DNA of 15,230 nucleotides from Planctomycetaceae bacterium (GTDB lineage: Bacteria > Planctomycetota > Phycisphaerae > Phycisphaerales > SM1A02), in the NCBI GenBank assembly GCA_002684315.1, contig NYVB01000075.1, positions 32,611-47,840 of the forward strand, in the 5' to 3' direction. Under the pieces are notes generated by a model. It saw only the letters and a program-made list of their open reading frames with translations. It did no database searches and had not been told where the DNA came from. Every line of letters begins with the position of its first letter. Position 1 is the stretch's first letter. The translations under genes were made by a program, and so were the position numbers. Of the stretch, positions 1 through 6,884 are shown piece after piece.

Positions 1-1448
1 TCGGCGTTTCCATGATCGGCCGTGATGAGAAGGCTTCCTTCTTCCGACAGCGTCGCCTCGATCAGACGACCCACGCACTCATCCACCACCTCGCACGCGG
101 ACTTCGCGGCCTCGAACACGCCGGTGTGACCCACCATGTCTCCATTGGCAAAATTCACCACGATCAATGACTCGCATTCCGCCGAACCGAGTCGCTCGAG
201 GACTGCCTCGCAGATCGCCCTCGCACTCATTTCCGGTTTCTGATCGTAGGTCGAGACCTCGGTCGGGCTCTGGATGAGAATCCTTCGCTCACCCTCGAAC
301 GGTTCTTCCCTGTAGTCATTGAAGAAGAAGGTCACGTGAGGAAACTTCTCCGTCTCCGCACAGCGCAATTGCGTTCGACCCGCACGCGAGATCGTCTCCC
401 CGAGTGTTTCCGGAAGTCGCTCGACCTTTTCAAAGATCACCGAAATCGGCAGGCCCTTCTGGTACCGAGTGAGACCCGTGAAACGAATGTTCCGGAGCCT
501 TCGCTTCCTGTCGAAGCCACCGCGGGGCTCCTCTTCGAGGGCTTCGTCGGAGAGAACCATGGCCTTGGCGATCTCTCGTGGTCGGTCTCCTCTGAAGTTG
601 AAGAAGATCACGGAGTCGCCATCCTTGATTCGTGATTCGGCCGACGGGAACGATGGTGTTCCGATCGCGGTGGGTGGCATGAATTCATCACCCTTGAGAT
701 TCGTCTCCTCTGGTTCGGCATAGTGTCGTTTCAATGCTTCGACGGCATCACTTCCGGGATCTTCGGGTGTTTCCACCAGGCATTCGTAAGCTCGTTGGAT
801 GCGCTCCCACCGGTGATCCCTGTCCATGGCCCAATATCGACCGACCACCGAGGCGATCGGCGCGAACCCGCAGTCCGTCAGTTTGGTTTCGAGTTCCGAC
901 AGAAAACCCTGTCCACTGGTTGGAACGGTGTCTCGTCCGTCCGTGATCGCATGGACATGGAAGCGTTCGGCTGGCCAGCTCTTTTTCACGGCGGAGTCGA
1001 TGAGTGCGAACAGGTGGCCCATGTCGCTGTGAACCTGCCCATCGCTCACCAGTCCGAGCAGATGAACCGATCCACCGGTCTCTCTTGCGTGCTCGAATGC
1101 GGATTCAAGCCCCGGATTCTCGAAAAAATCACCGACTTCGATGGCCTGACTGATCCTCTGAAGCTCCTGATTGACGATTCTCCCCGCTCCGATGTTCTGA
1201 TGTCCGACCTCGGAATTGCCCATGACCGGCCCATCTTCGGAGAGTGGAAGTCCGACATCGGGCCCGCTGGTTCGTATCAGGGTGCTCGGCCAGTCTTCCT
1301 TCAGGGCGTCTGCGACGGGAGTTTTCGCGGCAAGCACGGCATTGAATTCGGTGCCATCGGTGTGGGGATTTTCTCCCCAGCCATCTCGAATGATCAGAAC
1401 ACAGGGCCCCGATGATCCGTCCTTCCTGATGTCGTCGGATTTTTCCAT
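1..1448 (-). CDS. gpmI: 2,3-bisphosphoglycerate-independent phosphoglycerate mutase (C-terminus cut by window edge)
   Basis: Interconverts 3- and 2-phosphoglycerate in cytosolic glycolysis and gluconeogenesis; a two-metal enzyme of the alkaline phosphatase superfamily. Read from ATG 1448, about 482 codons are visible with no stop, so roughly the last 30 residues of a usual 510-residue protein lie outside. Seen in order: metal-binding IIRDGWG (D22), catalytic serine in VMGNSEVGH (S79), a DGRDT loop, GRYWAMDRDHRWERI, FFNFRGDRPREI, FANGDMVGHTG and, at the window edge, TADHGNA. All phosphatase-domain and transferase-domain signatures are therefore intact. Family members usually have Leu where this one has Arg before the first metal Asp. 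No Shine-Dalgarno is visible; a TAACCT box six bases before ATG suggests a leaderless message. It is divergent from yggS with 79 bases between the starts. Confidence 0.96.
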   Translation of the reverse strand, partial: MEKSDDIRKDGSSGPCVLIIRDGWGENPHTDGTEFNAVLAAKTPVADALKEDWPSTLIRTSGPDVGLPLSEDGPVMGNSEVGHQNIGAGRIVNQELQRISQAIEVGDFFENPGLESAFEHARETGGSVHLLGLVSDGQVHSDMGHLFALIDSAVKKSWPAERFHVHAITDGRDTVPTSGQGFLSELETKLTDCGFAPIASVVGRYWAMDRDHRWERIQRAYECLVETPEDPGSDAVEALKRHYAEPEETNLKGDEFMPPTAIGTPSFPSAESRIKDGDSVIFFNFRGDRPREIAKAMVLSDEALEEEPRGGFDRKRRLRNIRFTGLTRYQKGLPISVIFEKVERLPETLGETISRAGRTQLRCAETEKFPHVTFFFNDYREEPFEGERRILIQSPTEVSTYDQKPEMSARAICEAVLERLGSAECESLIVVNFANGDMVGHTGVFEAAKSACEVVDECVGRLIEATLSEEGSLLITADHGNA

Positions 1449-1454
1449 GCTCGG

Positions 1455-1460
1455 AGGTTA
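1455..1460 (-). promoter_or_regulatory. Putative -10 box of gpmI (leaderless)
   Basis: TAACCT on the minus strand, followed by exactly six bases and then the gpmI ATG. This spacing puts transcription start on the A of the start codon. I see no convincing -35. It is a weak match alone and is supported by the same geometry at yggS, tmk and gmk. Confidence 0.4.
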
Positions 1461-1491
1461 GCTCGGAAGAGAACTTCGTGTGTCTTTCGGG

Positions 1492-1521
1492 TTGCCAGAA
1501 CGTCATTCATCTCTCTATCCT
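1492..1521 (+). promoter_or_regulatory. Putative sigma-70-like promoter of yggS (leaderless)
   Basis: TTGCCA at 1492-1497, an 18-base spacer and TATCCT at 1516-1521. Six bases follow before ATG 1528, so the expected +1 is the A of the start codon. The -35 matches 5 of 6 consensus bases and the -10 matches 4 of 6. No ribosome-binding site precedes the gene, which agrees with leaderless initiation. Confidence 0.5.
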
Positions 1522-1527
1522 CACTGT

Positions 1528-2337
1528 ATGGTCACGACACCCAATCCCTCGTCCGAGTCGACGCCCCCCGTGGACGATCTCGGGATCATCGGTCGATACA
1601 ACGCCCTGTTGGAACGAGTTGAAGCCGCCGCCAAGCGGTCCGGCCGAACCGGCAAGGACATCATCGTCGTTCTGGTTTCAAAGTACGGCACCCTCGAGCA
1701 GATTCGAGAATTGATCGCTGCGGGTCATGTTCATTTCGGTGAAAGCCGCGCCCAGCAGCTCGAGCAGCGTTCGGCGCAGATCAGCGACTGGATCGAGAGG
1801 ATGGGAGAGATCTCGTCTCCCGGTTCACAGGCGCTTCCCGACGGGGTCAACTGGCACATGATCGGGCATCTGCAGCGAAACAAAGCTCGCAAGACGATCA
1901 AATCAGCACGGCTCATCCAGACCGTCGATTCACTTCGGTTGGCCGAGGAGATTCAGGCCATCGCAGCCAAGGGCGATGAACCCGTTGATGTTCTCGTTCA
2001 GGTGAACGTGAGTGGGGAGCCCAAGAAGACCGGAATCACGCCACCCGCCGTTCCTCACATCATCGACCAGATCGAGACCATGATCAATGTCCAGGTTCGT
2101 GGACTGATGTGCATGGCCGAGAACACCGACGATGACACCGCCATCCGTCAGAATTTCGAGCAGTGCAGCGAACTCTTCGACGAGATTCGCCGTCGCGGCA
2201 ACCTTGGCCCGCGTTTCAACATTCTCTCGATGGGCATGAGCAACGACTTCGAGTCCGCGATCGAGTGCGGTGCCAACTGCATCCGCGTTGGAAGTGCCAT
2301 CTTCCAGGATGAAGGGCGTCCGAAGCCTTCCGAGTGA
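1528..2337 (+). CDS. yggS: YggS/PLPBP family pyridoxal 5'-phosphate-binding protein
   Basis: Single-domain alanine-racemase-fold protein (about 269 aa) that binds PLP and helps balance vitamin B6 and amino or keto acid pools; the family has no established catalytic reaction. Visible signatures: LVSKYGT with the PLP lysine K52, HFGESRAQQL, NWHMIGHLQRNKARK, VLVQVNVSGEPKKTG, VRGLMCM, and the C-terminal ILSMGMSNDFESAIE with IRVGSAIF, which binds the cofactor phosphate in the family. The reading frame is open upstream to GTG 1480, but ATG 1528 is preferred because it sits exactly six bases after a TATCCT box and starts a normal-length N-terminus. It is slightly longer than E. coli YggS, mainly through a short N-terminal tail and an insertion near residues 90-105. 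Its stop lies 15 bases from the convergent DUF481 gene's stop. Confidence 0.95.
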   Translation: MVTTPNPSSESTPPVDDLGIIGRYNALLERVEAAAKRSGRTGKDIIVVLVSKYGTLEQIRELIAAGHVHFGESRAQQLEQRSAQISDWIERMGEISSPGSQALPDGVNWHMIGHLQRNKARKTIKSARLIQTVDSLRLAEEIQAIAAKGDEPVDVLVQVNVSGEPKKTGITPPAVPHIIDQIETMINVQVRGLMCMAENTDDDTAIRQNFEQCSELFDEIRRRGNLGPRFNILSMGMSNDFESAIECGANCIRVGSAIFQDEGRPKPSE

Positions 2338-2352
2338 ACAGGGTCGCGTCGA

Positions 2353-3519
2353 TCAGAAGTCGTATTTGATTCCGCCGAACAATCGGAGGTCGTTTCGAGT
2401 CGAGCCCTGTGGCACGATCGACTGGTATTCATTCTTGAGGCCGATGTAGAAGCTGAGCCCCTCGGCTTCCTGGAGTTGGAAGTTCCATTCCGCATTCAGT
2501 GACAATCTGAACTGATTGAAATTCGTCACTTCGGGTGCATAGGAGAACGTACCGGCCAATTTCTGTCGGTCATTGATCTGCCATGTCCACTCGACCGATG
2601 CGAGCAGTTCGGGAAACGTCTGGGGGACCCCGTACTCATACGTCAGACCGGCACCAAAGCGAGTGTCGACGGCCAGCGTCTCTGTGTTGAAGAGTTTGTA
2701 GCCGGGCCCGACATATCCACTGACCCTGTGCTCCCAGAGTTCGAATTCATCCCATTGATAACTTCCGCGTGCGAAGATGCTCCAGTCACTCTCGGGAAAG
2801 AACCAATCCTGGGTGGTGGAAAACGAGATGTCGTTGTCGATGATCTCACTGTTGGCGCTGTTGAGAAAATACGCTCCATTGATTCTCAGACGTGCGAACT
2901 CACTGTTGTGCTCCGCTTGTGCACTCAAGCGGACATTGAATTCACTGTTCACGTTCTCCACGTATCCGAACGCGGCACCGATCACGAAGTTCCAATGTTC
3001 GAAATTGACCAAAGCGTCGATCGTCTTCTCCGAGTCCTCATCAGGATCCTGAACGGTCTCTTGAGCCGGGGTCTCCTGCGGCGGCATCTGGCGAGTGCTC
3101 GTCTGAGGTCTGACGCCCGCACCCGTCACGATCTCTCCGAATCCCGGTTTCGGTGGTCTGGGCGCCCCTCTTTTCACCGCCAGAATCCTGTCGCGTGGAA
3201 TCCGCATCTGCTCGAAGACAGGGTGCATGAGAACGACTTCATCGTCATTCTCCTCCACGATCGTCCCTCGAATGACATCGCCATCCGCCAGCACGATTTC
3301 ATCCGCCTTGGTGCCGTCCTGTGACATCACCGCACCCATGTTGATGGAACTCGGGTCGTATCCTGCTGTGATGTAGGCGTCTCGCAGACGCAAGCTCTCC
3401 GCGGATTCACTGGTTTCAGCTCGCTCGCTCGCATCGGACGTCGTCATGCTCCACGCCTGGGACCTCACCGATGGCATCAGGATGCATGCAAGTGTGATGA
3501 TCAGGCCGTTAAGACGCAT
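2353..3519 (-). CDS. DUF481-family outer-membrane beta-barrel protein with N-terminal SH3-like segment
   Basis: 388 aa. Residues 1-22 are a Sec signal peptide (MRLNG, then a hydrophobic core ending near RSQA). Residues about 72-118 (IVLADGDVIRGTIVEE, then VVLMHPVFEQMRIPRDRI) look like the small beta-barrel, SH3/Sm-like unit often found in front of DUF481 in Planctomycetota. A Pro/Gln/Glu-rich linker follows (about 119-165). Residues about 170-388 form the DUF481 (YdiY-like) barrel, with alternating aromatic strands and a terminal GGIKYDF whose final Phe is a classic outer-membrane assembly signal. The related E. coli protein is described as salt-induced; the substrate or role here is unknown. 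It is probably an outer-membrane protein with a periplasmic N-domain. No clear ribosome site precedes ATG 3519. It is convergent with yggS and divergent from the membrane protein at 3680. Confidence 0.85.
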   Translation of the reverse strand: MRLNGLIITLACILMPSVRSQAWSMTTSDASERAETSESAESLRLRDAYITAGYDPSSINMGAVMSQDGTKADEIVLADGDVIRGTIVEENDDEVVLMHPVFEQMRIPRDRILAVKRGAPRPPKPGFGEIVTGAGVRPQTSTRQMPPQETPAQETVQDPDEDSEKTIDALVNFEHWNFVIGAAFGYVENVNSEFNVRLSAQAEHNSEFARLRINGAYFLNSANSEIIDNDISFSTTQDWFFPESDWSIFARGSYQWDEFELWEHRVSGYVGPGYKLFNTETLAVDTRFGAGLTYEYGVPQTFPELLASVEWTWQINDRQKLAGTFSYAPEVTNFNQFRLSLNAEWNFQLQEAEGLSFYIGLKNEYQSIVPQGSTRNDLRLFGGIKYDF

Positions 3520-3621
3520 CCAAGCGTGTCCAATTGAAGTTTGGTGATATCTCGAAGAAGATCATCGAGGCGACAGCCATTCGGAACACGTCCGGCGTGC
3601 CCGTTTGTTCTTCCCCCAATT

Positions 3622-3661
3622 CGCCTGCCTGCAGGCGATGTCAAAAGCGAGCTTTGCTCGT
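3622..3661 (+). promoter_or_regulatory. Two adjacent inverted repeats in the 5' leader of the 3680 gene
   Basis: First inverted repeat: CGCCTGC (3622-3628) against GCAGGCG (3631-3637). Second: CGAGC (3648-3652), loop TTT, GCTCG (3656-3660), extendable by a G-T pair. The second ends two bases before the AAGGAG ribosome site, so it could modulate access to it. No T-run follows, so this is not an intrinsic terminator for the plus strand. Confidence 0.3.
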
Positions 3662-3662
3662 C

Positions 3663-3668
3663 AAGGAG
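3663..3668 (+). promoter_or_regulatory. Shine-Dalgarno site that fixes the start of the membrane protein
   Basis: AAGGAG at 3663-3668 lies 11 bases before ATG 3680. It favours 3680 over upstream in-frame starts at 3605 (TTG) and 3638 (ATG), whose coding would have to include the two hairpins. Confidence 0.7.
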
Positions 3669-3679
3669 ATATCGACAAG

Positions 3680-4384
3680 ATGGAAGACAGCACTGCAAAT
3701 GATCCACAACAAATTTCAGGTGTCGGTTCAGTCGGTGATCCGGCAGAAGGGAGCCGTCTTCCCCTGGTGACCGGGCGTTCGATTCGGCTTCTTTTCCTGT
3801 TGAATTCCATCGCCTTCATCGTGATCGGACTTGGTTTTCTCTTCAATGTGGAGACGATCTTTCCTCGTGCGGCGAGTGTGACGCCCGTCGTTTCAACTGA
3901 GCTTGAATCTGGAAACGGCAGTTTGATCGACACGTCCGGCACCACCGACGCTTCGGATGTCGCGGCGCCGAAAACGGACTCCGCCGTCATCCAGACCACC
4001 AGCGACGGTGTCTCCTTGCCGGCTCGCATCCTTGATTTCGTTCAGTTTTCCGTGCTGCTTCTCATCGGTGTGATCTGTGGTCTGATCTCACTCGGTTGTC
4101 TGGCATTGATCTCGGATCGGCCATTTGGTGACTTCATGGCTGCCATTATCGGAATTTCAGCGTGTCTCTGGTTGTCGGGACTCGCTCTGTTCGTCCCTGC
4201 TCCCGAGCGCTATCTGAGTGACCCGATTCAATACTCGGTCGCTGGCATCATCCTCTGGATCTCTTCAAGCTGGCTGCTGGGTCTTGGGACTCGGGTCGGT
4301 TTGTCATTCACCGGAGGAACCGTCGCCGCACTGGGGATCATGGCGCTTGGTTCCCGTGTCGTCGTCTGGGCCACCTGGAGCTGA
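3680..4384 (+). CDS. Hypothetical integral membrane protein, about five transmembrane helices
   Basis: 234 aa, not recognised as a named family. The N-terminal 33 residues are hydrophilic. Helix 1 covers about 36-56, followed by a roughly 60-residue polar Ser/Thr/Asp-rich loop (57-117). Helices 2 and 3 are at about 119-145 and 151-172, helix 4 at about 183-203 and helix 5 at about 212-231, with only a few residues after the last helix. By the positive-inside trend (RSIR before helix 1) the N-terminus is cytosolic and the large loop is outside the inner membrane. The start is chosen by the AAGGAG site. The last 26 codons, encoding most of helix 5, overlap antisense with the end of the convergent zinc-ribbon membrane gene. 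No catalytic motif is visible. Confidence 0.7.
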   Translation: MEDSTANDPQQISGVGSVGDPAEGSRLPLVTGRSIRLLFLLNSIAFIVIGLGFLFNVETIFPRAASVTPVVSTELESGNGSLIDTSGTTDASDVAAPKTDSAVIQTTSDGVSLPARILDFVQFSVLLLIGVICGLISLGCLALISDRPFGDFMAAIIGISACLWLSGLALFVPAPERYLSDPIQYSVAGIILWISSSWLLGLGTRVGLSFTGGTVAALGIMALGSRVVVWATWS

Positions 4385-5005
4385 GTCCCGGGAAGAGTTG
4401 TTTTCAGAGTCCTGGTGTTGGATCTGCTCCAAACGATCCTCCTCAGCATGTTCTATGCGAAGTCTCGAGAGACGCTCTCGCCGCGATTCCGGCCGAAGAT
4501 TCTGATTCGGCTCCTCTTTGAAGCCGTCTCTTTCGGTGAGGATCACTTCTTCATCAGGCTGATTGATCGCCAGTTCGGCGATCTGTTGATTGAACGGCAG
4601 GTGGTATCTCGCGACCTGTGTATTGGCGTATTGGCTTCGGCAGCGATAACAGACGATCTTGGTTCTTGAGACCACGAGAATGACCAGTTCGGCGATCATG
4701 ACCAGAATCAAGGCCGCAAGAATGACGGGGTTGTTGGCGTAGCCGAAGAGACTGACTGCCGTACCGGCGAAGGCCAGAATCACGAATATCGGGGTCACGC
4801 TGGGGAGTGTCTTGATTCGAAACAAGTGACTGCTTCCGCAGGAGAGGCATCTTCTGAGGTTTCCCGCATCATCAAGCGTGCCTTCCCAGTCCAGAGAGAT
4901 CTCTTGTTCGCTGGATGCGATGTGGGCCCGGGGGGGTCTGGCCTCGGGATCGAGGTTCACACGTCCCAGTCGGCGTCTTGAGCGGTCATTGATGTCGATG
5001 TGCAT
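4304..5005 (-). CDS. Hypothetical membrane protein with two CxxC half-ribbons flanking a transmembrane hairpin
   Basis: 233 aa from ATG 5005. Residues 1-50 are hydrophilic and Arg-rich. RRCLSCGSSH (C53, C56) lies just before helix 1 (about 70-90); helix 2 follows (about 92-113), then KIVCYRCRSQY (C119, C122). The two CxxC pairs, on the same side of the membrane, could make one four-cysteine zinc site across the base of the hairpin. Residues about 150-233 form a charged Glu/Arg-rich tail, helical at 160-200 and then disordered. Start choice: in-frame ATG 5026 gives seven more residues and TTG 5092 more still. ATG 5005 is preferred because a TACCAT box lies nine bases upstream. Function unknown. 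It overlaps the 3' end of the 3680 gene by 81 bases and is divergent from tmk. Confidence 0.7.
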   Translation of the reverse strand: MHIDINDRSRRRLGRVNLDPEARPPRAHIASSEQEISLDWEGTLDDAGNLRRCLSCGSSHLFRIKTLPSVTPIFVILAFAGTAVSLFGYANNPVILAALILVMIAELVILVVSRTKIVCYRCRSQYANTQVARYHLPFNQQIAELAINQPDEEVILTERDGFKEEPNQNLRPESRRERLSRLRIEHAEEDRLEQIQHQDSENNSSRDSAPGGPDDDTGTKRHDPQCGDGSSGE

Positions 5006-5014
5006 GTCTCCATG

Positions 5015-5020
5015 ATGGTA
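5015..5020 (-). promoter_or_regulatory. Putative -10 box of the zinc-ribbon membrane gene
   Basis: TACCAT on the minus strand, nine bases before ATG 5005, giving a predicted leader of about three bases. The hexamer is identical to those before tmk and gmk. If ATG 5026 were the true start, this hexamer would be coding and the call would fail. Confidence 0.3.
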
Positions 5021-5058
5021 CGTCATTGAACCGGGCGCACGAAATACCCCGTCTCCAC

Positions 5059-5064
5059 TACCAT
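5059..5064 (+). promoter_or_regulatory. Putative -10 box of tmk (leaderless)
   Basis: TACCAT followed by six bases and ATG 5071, so the predicted +1 is the start codon itself. There is no ribosome site and no clear -35 at 16-18 bases. Confidence 0.42.
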
Positions 5065-5070
5065 CCGCAT

Positions 5071-5751
5071 ATGAGTTCTGAAGAAGAAACACTCTTCGTC
5101 GACATGGATTCCCGCGCCACGTCCTTGCGCGCCCTTCTACCGGGCCGTTTCATCGTGCTCGATGGGCCTGATGGATGTGGCAAATCGACTCAGATGAGTC
5201 GTATGAAGGCATTCTGTGTTCGTTTCGGAATTGAAATGGAGCACGTTCGTGAGCCTGGTGGAACCACCATCGGCGAACAGGTTCGAGAAATCCTTCTTGA
5301 TGCCGCAAATGACCGGATGGTCGTGCGAACCGAAATGCTGCTCTACATGGCATCACGCGCACAGTTGATTGCCGAGCGCATCCAGCCCGCTCTCAAAGCA
5401 GACCGTTTCGTCCTCGCGGATCGATTCATTTCATCGACGCTGGCCTATCAGGGTACCGGGGGCGGGCTTTCCCCCGAAGAAATCATGTCCGTCGGTGATG
5501 TGACGACCGCCGACACCAAACCCGACCTGGTGGTGATCCTCGATGTCGATACCGAGATCGCTTCGACTCGTATTTCAGGCGAGCTTGATCGGATGGAACG
5601 CAAGGGCAAGGCGTTTCACGAACGGGTTCGTGCCGGGTATCTGGATCAGATCGAGCGAGATCCGGATCGGTATCTTCGCATCGATGCCGGCCAGGGACCT
5701 GACGAGGTCTTCAACGACTTGTTGCAGGGCCTGATCGAGCGGCTCTCCTGA
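5071..5751 (+). CDS. tmk: Thymidylate kinase (dTMP kinase)
   Basis: Phosphorylates dTMP to dTDP with ATP, the last monophosphate step in making dTTP; cytosolic. 226 aa from ATG 5071. Signatures: P-loop GPDGCGKST (32-40), the dTMP-site REPGGTTIGEQVREILL, the ADRFISSTLAYQG motif (DRF/Y plus the TMP-binding region), VVILDVDTEIAS before the lid, and a lid/helix segment with RMERKGKAFHERVRAGY. The length is a little above the usual 205-215 aa because of an N-terminal tail of about 20 residues. An upstream in-frame ATG at 5026 and a downstream one at 5104 exist; 5071 is preferred by its position six bases after TACCAT. Its last 41 bases are antisense to the end of gmk. Confidence 0.96.
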   Translation: MSSEEETLFVDMDSRATSLRALLPGRFIVLDGPDGCGKSTQMSRMKAFCVRFGIEMEHVREPGGTTIGEQVREILLDAANDRMVVRTEMLLYMASRAQLIAERIQPALKADRFVLADRFISSTLAYQGTGGGLSPEEIMSVGDVTTADTKPDLVVILDVDTEIASTRISGELDRMERKGKAFHERVRAGYLDQIERDPDRYLRIDAGQGPDEVFNDLLQGLIERLS

Positions 5752-6343
5752 GCCTTGCTTCAAGCAGATGGTCCAGCTCATCGGCGGCCCTGTCGAGGTC
5801 GTCATTGGTGACCATGGCGTCATAGATGCCGAGTTCATAGGCTGATTTGATCTCAGATTTCGCTTCCGAGAATCGTCTCTCGATGATTTCGGCGTTCTCC
5901 CGACCACGATCGACCAATCGCTTGTGAAGCGCTTCTTCCGATGGTGGAAGAATGAACACGCTGAATGTATCCGGTTCCTCGGCCTTCACCAGTCGCGCAC
6001 CCTGGACATCGATGTCAAGCAGGACGATTCGTCCTTCCGCCATGTTCTTTTCGATCGGCTGCCTGGGGGTGCCGTACCAATATCTTCCAAAGACGCAGGC
6101 GTGTTCGAGAAACTTGTCTTCATCGACCCATTGCTTGAACGTCGGTTCATCCAGAAAGTAGTAGTCGATGCCATCCGTTTCGTGTTCGGTTCGCTGCCTG
6201 GTGGTCGCCGAGACACTGAAAGTGAAGTCGAACTTCTCATTCAAGCGCTCGATCAATGTGGTCTTCCCGACACCAGATGGCCCTGAAATGATCATCAGGA
6301 GGCCTGGGCTCGGGCTGCGTGTGTTTGGCTCGTCACTCATCAT
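5711..6343 (-). CDS. gmk: Guanylate kinase
   Basis: Converts GMP (and dGMP) to the diphosphate with ATP; cytosolic and essential in most bacteria. 210 aa from ATG 6343. P-loop SGPSGVGKTT (20-29), then VSATTRQRTEHETDGIDYYF (GMP-binding Arg/Tyr region), FLEHACVFGRYWYGTP, IVLLDIDVQGARLV and FILPPSEEALHKRL with RGRENAEIIERR, all in family order. The frame is open to a TTG at 6364, and a second ATG directly follows at 6340. ATG 6343 is favoured by TACCAT six bases upstream and by the normal family length. The gene sits immediately downstream of the terminator that closes the regulator operon, so it is probably transcribed independently. It is convergent with and overlaps tmk by 41 bases. Confidence 0.96.
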   Translation of the reverse strand: MMSDEPNTRSPSPGLLMIISGPSGVGKTTLIERLNEKFDFTFSVSATTRQRTEHETDGIDYYFLDEPTFKQWVDEDKFLEHACVFGRYWYGTPRQPIEKNMAEGRIVLLDIDVQGARLVKAEEPDTFSVFILPPSEEALHKRLVDRGRENAEIIERRFSEAKSEIKSAYELGIYDAMVTNDDLDRAADELDHLLEARLRRAARSGPATSR

Positions 6344-6349
6344 CAGATC

Positions 6350-6355
6350 ATGGTA
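6350..6355 (-). promoter_or_regulatory. Putative -10 box of gmk (leaderless)
   Basis: TACCAT on the minus strand, six bases, then ATG 6343. Hexamer and spacing are identical to those of tmk. A weak TTCAAC lies 17 bases upstream, matching only half of the -35 consensus. Confidence 0.42.
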
Positions 6356-6376
6356 ACGAGACAAACGAGGTTGTTG

Positions 6377-6411
6377 AACAAAGGGCCACCCACAGAGTCT
6401 GTGAGTGGCCC
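6377..6411 (-). terminator. Intrinsic terminator closing the regulator/secreted-protein block
   Basis: A 13-base stem (6383-6395 against 6399-6411) with a single internal C/A mismatch and a three-base loop AGT. On the minus strand it is followed by TTTGTT. It lies 11 bases after the stop of the secreted-protein gene and before the gmk promoter box. Confidence 0.75.
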
Positions 6412-6421
6412 CATCATCCGT

Positions 6422-6868
6422 TCAGGAACCCTTGTCCGGGGCCGGCGCCACACGTGCGTTCAACCATTCCTGGTAGTCGTAGTCCGTCATGGTGGGTTCT
6501 TCGTCCCCGTCGTCACTATCGTCATAGGTTTCGCTCACGCCCGGATCCCGGCTTGAATCCGGCAGACGAGCGACAAGTCCGGTGCGATCGGGCTTCACTG
6601 GAAGCCGGAGGTGCATCGCGGCCTGATGCCACGGTGGCACGGAAACCACCCATCGTTCGACGATCCTCGCTTCGGGGGTCCGGTCGGTCATGAGCAGACC
6701 GATCTGTGTCGCCTCGGTTTGAACGAGTTTGCTGATCGATGGATATGACCGGTCGAATCGCGACCTGGTCGGTCCTGCTTCAACGGGACGCACGGCTCCC
6801 CAGCAAAGCATGCCGAGCAGGATGGTGAGAAGAGGAAGTGAATTCATGTTCTGTCGTGTTTTCATCAT
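6422..6868 (-). CDS. Small secreted protein of unknown function, downstream of an HTH-repeat regulator
   Basis: 148 aa, not recognised. Residues 1-31 form a Sec signal peptide: KTR n-region, hydrophobic core LPLLTILLGMLCWGAV, and a signal-peptidase-I type end at PVEA before GPT. A Cys at residue 22 is not in a lipobox. The mature part (about 117 aa) has an Arg/Ser-rich start, a mixed segment with RIVERWVVSVPPWHQ, and an acidic stretch near residues 113-132 (YDDSDDGDEE), ending DYQEWLNARVAPAPDKGS. There are no mature cysteines and no repeat. ATG 6868 is chosen because AGGAGGT sits six bases upstream; a GTG at 6892 in the same frame overlaps the regulator's end and is unlikely. The gap to the regulator stop is 16 bases, so the two are probably co-transcribed and translationally coupled. 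Confidence 0.7.
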   Translation of the reverse strand: MMKTRQNMNSLPLLTILLGMLCWGAVRPVEAGPTRSRFDRSYPSISKLVQTEATQIGLLMTDRTPEARIVERWVVSVPPWHQAAMHLRLPVKPDRTGLVARLPDSSRDPGVSETYDDSDDGDEEPTMTDYDYQEWLNARVAPAPDKGS

Positions 6869-6874
6869 CTGGTG

Positions 6875-6881
6875 ACCTCCT
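6875..6881 (-). promoter_or_regulatory. Strong Shine-Dalgarno of the secreted-protein gene
   Basis: AGGAGGT on the minus strand, six bases before ATG 6868 and directly after the regulator's stop codon. It is the best ribosome site in the window and argues for deliberate high translation of the small protein. Confidence 0.75.
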
Positions 6882-6884
6882 TTC

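Noticed and set aside
723..1415. Long plus-strand open frame (230 codons) opposite gpmI
   Set aside because: It is antisense to all the catalytic motifs of gpmI and has no recognisable domain or ribosome site; long shadow frames are expected at this base composition.
2728..3324. Plus-strand open frame of 198 codons opposite the DUF481 gene
   Set aside because: The minus-strand product has a signal peptide, barrel strands and a terminal Phe; the plus frame has none of these.
6422..6868. Secreted protein as a lipoprotein
   Set aside because: The Cys at residue 22 has Leu at -1, which does not fit a lipobox; a VEA signal-peptidase-I site fits better.
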